Part shown: in pieces, positions 60,701-64,000 of the stretch | Numbering within the stretch: the first letter of the stretch is position 1 | Layout of the letters: every line of letters begins with the position of its first letter | Assembly (NCBI GenBank): GCA_902728285.1 | Contig: CACVBU010000359.1 | Location: 3,076,386 to 3,140,385, forward strand | Origin: Clytia hemisphaerica | Lineage: Eukaryota; Cnidaria; Hydrozoa; Leptothecata; Clytiidae | Direction of reading: 5' to 3' | DNA length: 64,000 nucleotides | Translations under genes and position numbers: made by a program | Notes under the pieces: model-generated | Databases searched by the model: none | What the model was told of the DNA's origin: nothing | Seen by the model: only the letters and a program-made list of their open reading frames with translations

Positions 60701-61916
60701 CAACCCAGAAAGTCAAAACCCAAACACTAAGCTTATGGATCAGGCATCGAAACTCTCCAAAGATGAACTCCTTGGAGTCTTGAAAGGCGTTCTATCAAAC
60801 CAACAACAACAAACGCCGAAAGGTGCTGAAACAGCTGCTACAACGCCAGAGCTGAATAAACCTTCGTTCGATTACTTAAACCTGCCAAAGAATAACACAT
60901 ACGCAACAGATGCTCAACAACAACAACAAGCCAACAACACTTTAGCAACAGCGACACAACCAACACAAGATCTCACAAACGAAGACATAAATAACGGGTT
61001 GAAGAAACTTCTCGGAATGACAGATACGAAAAAAATGGGAGACGAAAAAATCAACATGACAACTTTCGGGGAAGATGGCTCCAAGTTCACAAAATTGCTC
61101 GAAACTTGTGTTCGATCCTCCGATGATCCTAAATGTCTACATGGTAAAATCATCAACGAGGGAGGGTACCTTGCAAAAGCGAAGAAGGGAGGCGATGATT
61201 CAAAACAAAGTATTTCTATATCACCCTCCGCCCTGGTGCAAAAACTGATGGAACACAAAGATGCTGTCGATAGCACTCCTGATGCAGTTGATAATTCGCA
61301 TCCATCAAACGTCAATTTGTTGAAAACACCGTCCGAAACCGATCAATCTAACCCACAACAAATTATGTCTCTGCTTCAGAAAGCTTTAACCGCTAAGACT
61401 ACATCTACACGTCAAGATGTTGCAACTAACAACAATATCAACAAAACAATGTGTAATAAAATGATGAAGCGCCATATTCTCAATAATTTACTGTCGAAAC
61501 GCGGATTTAGTATAAAATATGATTGTAATAATTTGTTATCGAATTTCACTCACGTTGGACTGACAGGGAAATCACCTGTTTCAACAAGTGACTTGTTGAA
61601 GAATCTGATCAAAGAATCTCCGAACGATATCTCCAGCAACAGAGCGCTTCCACCGACACACCTCCAGAAAACTGCCAACGGTTTTCAAGTGGACTTTGAC
61701 CTCCACGTGAAAGATCAGATTCCCAAGGAGAGTGTGTCAGGGACTTTAAAAACACTTTCGAATGGTCGTCAACAACACATAGACTTGTATAAAACGCCGA
61801 ACGGTGTAGTCATGAAGCCTAAATCTTCTGTACAACTCTTGAAACCAGAATTTGTTCCAATTGCTCAGAACAGAGATAATATTGAACTTCGAAAAACGGA
61901 GAAAAAAACAAATTGA
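54734..61916 (+). CDS. ACE-like M2 zinc dipeptidyl carboxypeptidase with long C-terminal extension
   Basis: The 1,342-residue model has six exons: 54734-55851, 56168-56391, 56955-57198, 58831-58953, 59401-59575, 59772-61916, all GT/AG and in phase. A signal peptide ([20 protein letters not shown]) precedes one M2 domain (to about residue 628). The zinc site is HHEMGH with ligands His390 and His394 and Glu418 in FHEAIGD, 24 residues on, as in ACE. Counterparts of substrate residues Lys511, His513, Tyr520 and Tyr523 are present (Lys518, His520, Tyr527, Tyr530), as are chloride-1 residues (Arg in EWREVVG, Trp492, Arg496). The chloride-2 Arg522 counterpart is Pro529. Exon 6 adds about 714 residues, rich in Thr, Asn, Pro, Gln and Ser, with no membrane anchor. 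Many N-glycosylation sequons suggest secretion. Confidence 0.92.
55876..55971 (+). mobile_element. AAGGCC MITE, left-half copy
   Basis: TTAAGGCCGGTCTCTACTTG, GCGATCGCACTTTTTGG and ATTACGTCATTAAAATG match the left half of the intact copy at 45142. The right half is absent. It lies in intron 1 of the ACE-like gene. Confidence 0.8.
56695..56940. mobile_element. AAGAACA-rich TIR repeat, copy 2
   Basis: This second copy of the repeat at 8052-8325 lies in intron 2 of the ACE-like gene, ending just before exon 3. Shared text includes TTCGATGGCCAAAATACTAA, CAAGTTAAGAACATGTTAAG and GAAAATAAGAACATGTTAAG. Confidence 0.75.
57668..57688. repeat. (ATG)n microsatellite
   Basis: A run of about seven GAT/ATG triplets in intron 3 of the ACE-like gene. 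Confidence 0.85.
57835..58140. repeat. Interspersed repeat, uninterrupted copy
   Basis: This is the same repeat that hosts the LINE at 20.6 kb: TTTGCAATTTTTCCTGGATT, TTACAGTGCATTT and TTCTGCTATCTTGAAAACAT occur in order without the LINE. It gives an independent view of the pre-insertion site. Confidence 0.75.
59075..59270. repeat. ATCACG-rich cluster in ACE-like intron 4
   Basis: About eleven ATCACG motifs, several as AATCACGATCACG, occur in under 200 bp with irregular spacing. There is no open frame of interest. It looks like a degenerate short-motif array rather than a clean microsatellite. Confidence 0.7.
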
Positions 61917-62132
61917 TTTCACGATTAGGGAATTATTGTCATAATATTTCTTGGTTTTTATTAGTCTTTTACTTTGTATATATAAAATAACTCGAAAAGT
62001 CTCATCTTCTTTAAGCAAAGTGGGTTCGAAAGGTTGTTTTTATAATTGCTTTGGTAACATCACCGTCCTGCGTTTTGTCTTACTTGGATTGTTTATATCG
62101 ATATGGTCTGAACATTGTGAACTTTGTTATGA
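61917..62132. other. Convergent 3' ends of ACE-like gene and membrane-protein gene
   Basis: Only 216 bp separate the two stop codons. A minus-strand AATAAA sits at 61957-61962. The plus strand has only a TATAAA-like variant at about 61979-61985. Confidence 0.5.
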
Positions 62133-64000
62133 TCAAATTCCAGGAGCAACCTTTTTAGGATTTTCCATGCTTGCTTCCTTCATGTCTAAAAGGGAAAAAT
62201 ATTCAAGATGATTTTAGGTTTGGATAATACGCTGAATTTTTGTACGCATGACAAAGGGCGTGGATTGCGTCTGGTTTCTTTGGGCGTAAGATTACTCATG
62301 ATGTTTCACTCTTAGAGAAAGAAGAAGTTCGATCAATGGTGGTTCCTTCTAGGTTTTTTCATCTTTTAACAAAAAAAACGAAAAAGGGGTATGTGAAAGA
62401 GACTACCTTAACCCTATTCAACCTAGGCTTTTAGGGGCGGTTCAGAACTAGGGGGGGGGGCTTTCCTGTACCACCCCTTAACGTTTGATCTAGTGGGTCT
62501 TTTTGGATGAAGTTTGGCACACAAGATCCTTGTGACGTAAGGTAACTTTTGACAAAAAAAAAATTTTTTGATGACGTCACTCATCATGCCCAAAGTGAGC
62601 AAAAACCGAAAATTTCCTTTGTTCTTATAAATAGCTATTGTATTCTAACAAAAGCTTTAGCAAAAAGTTGCCTGAGTGTAAAATGCTTATTTTATCCTAA
62701 ATATTCAATAAATTACGGTTTAAACAATATATTTGACAATGAAAATAAATTTGTATTGGAAAAGTGTCAATTTTTTTGACACCTTGCTGTCAGAAATGTC
62801 ATCATGCTCAAGGTGTGAAAATATTTAGGTGTCAATTTTTTTTTCATTTTGAAGCTAAATAAAAGTTAGGAATTTACAGAAAATTTCACGGCAAAAGCTC
62901 TATTATTTCAGGAGCTAGCAATAGTTTGACCCCCGAACAGAAAGAGCCCCCCCCCCTAGGCCGAAAAGGGTTTAGTGAATTTATTTTAGACTAGGATTAT
63001 ATTTAAAAAATCATTTATAAAAATCTCATTTTGGTTAATCGCCAAATTAAATCCACTTCATGTATTCTCATCTTGCACCTTTTTGTGAAGGAGATATGTT
63101 CGTTTTAAGAAGATGTACTTACAGTGTTTCTTGTAGCAAATAAGAATCACCATGACAACCACACAAAGGAACACACTGGCTGCAACGATGATCAGAATGA
63201 CGTTCGTCTCCAGCCCTCCTTCGCCACTTTCGATCTCCTCGATCAACACTGTATGAATAGAAATATACAAGATTGTGTACCCATAACAGCCCTTTTCAAA
63301 CGAAACATCACTGTAGAGTTAAAAAGTAGGTAACTGTAATCTTGCATACTGTACAAAATATTGGTTACTTCTGAGCCCGGGGGGGGGCTTAGGCAAATGG
63401 AGGGTACGGTATGTGCCGCCCTCAAAAATCAGAAAATCAAAATTCAGTCCCACTTTGGGTAGGAAAAATAGGAAAGTTTCAACTTTTTACCCCAAGAAAG
63501 ATCGAAATTTGGTCAAAATTGGTCAAATTTGTCCCGGTAAGGGTCGTAAAATTCACGAAATTTTCCTTTGTTTTCTCCTTTTTAGGTAAGGGTCTGAGGG
63601 TCGAAAGTCGGGCGGCAGCCCCCCCCCCCCCGCCAGCCTGTTTTTTTTTGGGGTTTACTCACTCCATTGTCATAATAATTACTCGATTTGGGCTTTCCCA
63701 ATTAGAACTAAGGTATCGGCCATTTAAAAGGACTGGGAACAAGAAAAAGTTTGCTATCTAGGGAACTGGTGACGAAGTGTACCTTCTTCAACGTCTTTGA
63801 TAGTTTTCTTGGCCAACTCAAACGCTGCATTGTAAGCAAAGTCTTTGACACCGTTCGTTGTCTTGATGTTTAGGTTGTAAGAACCGAAATGTAGAGAGAG
63901 GTTGAATGGCTTGATAAACATACTGATTGAAGTCCCGTATACCATGGTAAAATCAGGATCGAAGGTCAAAACCTGGGTTTTGTTCATTCCGGCCACTATA
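62133..64000 (-). CDS. Single-pass membrane protein, 3' part (5' end outside window)
   Basis: I do not recognise the family. Exons in transcript order are 63783 to beyond 64000, 63123-63248, 62133-62185, GT/AG and in phase. The visible ectodomain end includes TFDPDFTMVYGTSISMFIKP and NLSLHFGSYNLNIKTTNG, with one N-glycosylation sequon. An acidic juxtamembrane stretch (VLIEEIESGEGGLE) is followed by one hydrophobic segment (NVILIIVAASVFLC and onward, about 23 residues). A short basic tail, CYKKHYMKEASMENPKKVAP, then Gly-Ile-stop, ends the protein. This implies a type I membrane protein with a tail of about 20 residues. A TATAG at the very edge of the window could be the exon's acceptor. The terminal exon is less certain than the membrane exon. 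Confidence 0.7.
62440..62466. repeat. G tract in membrane-protein intron
   Basis: A run of ten G follows GGTTCAGAACTA. Similar tracts occur at about 62949 (C), 63378 (G) and 63619 (C) in the same gene's introns. Confidence 0.7.
62565..62735 (+). repeat. Dispersed repeat, copy 2
   Basis: CACTCATCATGCCCAAAGTG, AACAAAAGCTTTAGCAAAAA and TATCCTAAATATTCA match the inverted copy at 18730-18905. It lies in the last intron of the membrane-protein gene. Confidence 0.7.

Noticed and set aside
60144-61315. Minus-strand frames inside the ACE-like last exon
   Set aside because: They are antisense shadows of the Thr/Asn/Pro/Gln-rich coding exon, with no splice signals or homology.

Overview
This is a window of an intron-bearing animal nuclear genome. 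It is AT-rich with compact exons, and it carries many mobile elements. The protein set (PP2A scaffold, two motile-cilium genes, an M2 peptidase, a secreted cysteine-rich protein) and the element mix (CR1-like and other LINEs, a Penelope-like GIY-YIG element, MULE, hAT-like, pogo-like and other MITEs) suggest a non-vertebrate metazoan. I cannot name the species. There is nothing prokaryotic here and no CRISPR array or rRNA. I translated the exons by eye and joined them at GT/AG sites with matching phase; the models have no transcript support.

Layout. 1-7.8 kb holds repeats only: a degenerate tandem repeat, a tRNA-like SINE head, a hAT-like MITE with an 8-bp target duplication, and a poly-G MITE. 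7.8-31.1 kb (minus) is one gene, the PP2A scaffold subunit A: 15 exons, 586 residues, with a roughly 15-kb first intron. That intron contains a LINE with clean target duplications, a MULE with a 9-bp duplication, a LINE RNase H fragment, a 1.14-kb tandem duplication and several TIR elements. 31.1-42.9 kb is intergenic and filled with a CR1-like LINE (minus), a Penelope-like GIY-YIG fragment and foldback elements.

42.9-48.5 kb (plus) is CFAP45, in 11 exons and 546 residues. 49.3-51.2 kb (plus) is PIH1D2, in 3 exons and 344 residues. These are two genes of the motile cilium side by side: an axonemal microtubule inner protein and a PIH-family protein of the dynein-assembly group.

51.8-53.9 kb (minus) is a gene for a predicted secreted protein that I do not recognise: a signal peptide, a Cys cluster, a poly-Gln tract, a long Lys-rich segment and C-terminal CPC repeats. 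Divergent from it, 54.7-61.9 kb (plus) encodes an angiotensin-converting-enzyme-like M2 peptidase. It has all zinc and substrate residues but carries a long low-complexity C-terminal extension of about 714 residues, and Pro in place of the chloride-site Arg. 62.1-64.0 kb (minus) is the 3' part of a single-pass membrane protein whose 5' end lies outside the window.

The best candidates for something new are the ACE with its extension and altered chloride site, the secreted CPC-repeat protein beside it, and the TGGACCTACC element family with internal 480-bp repeats.
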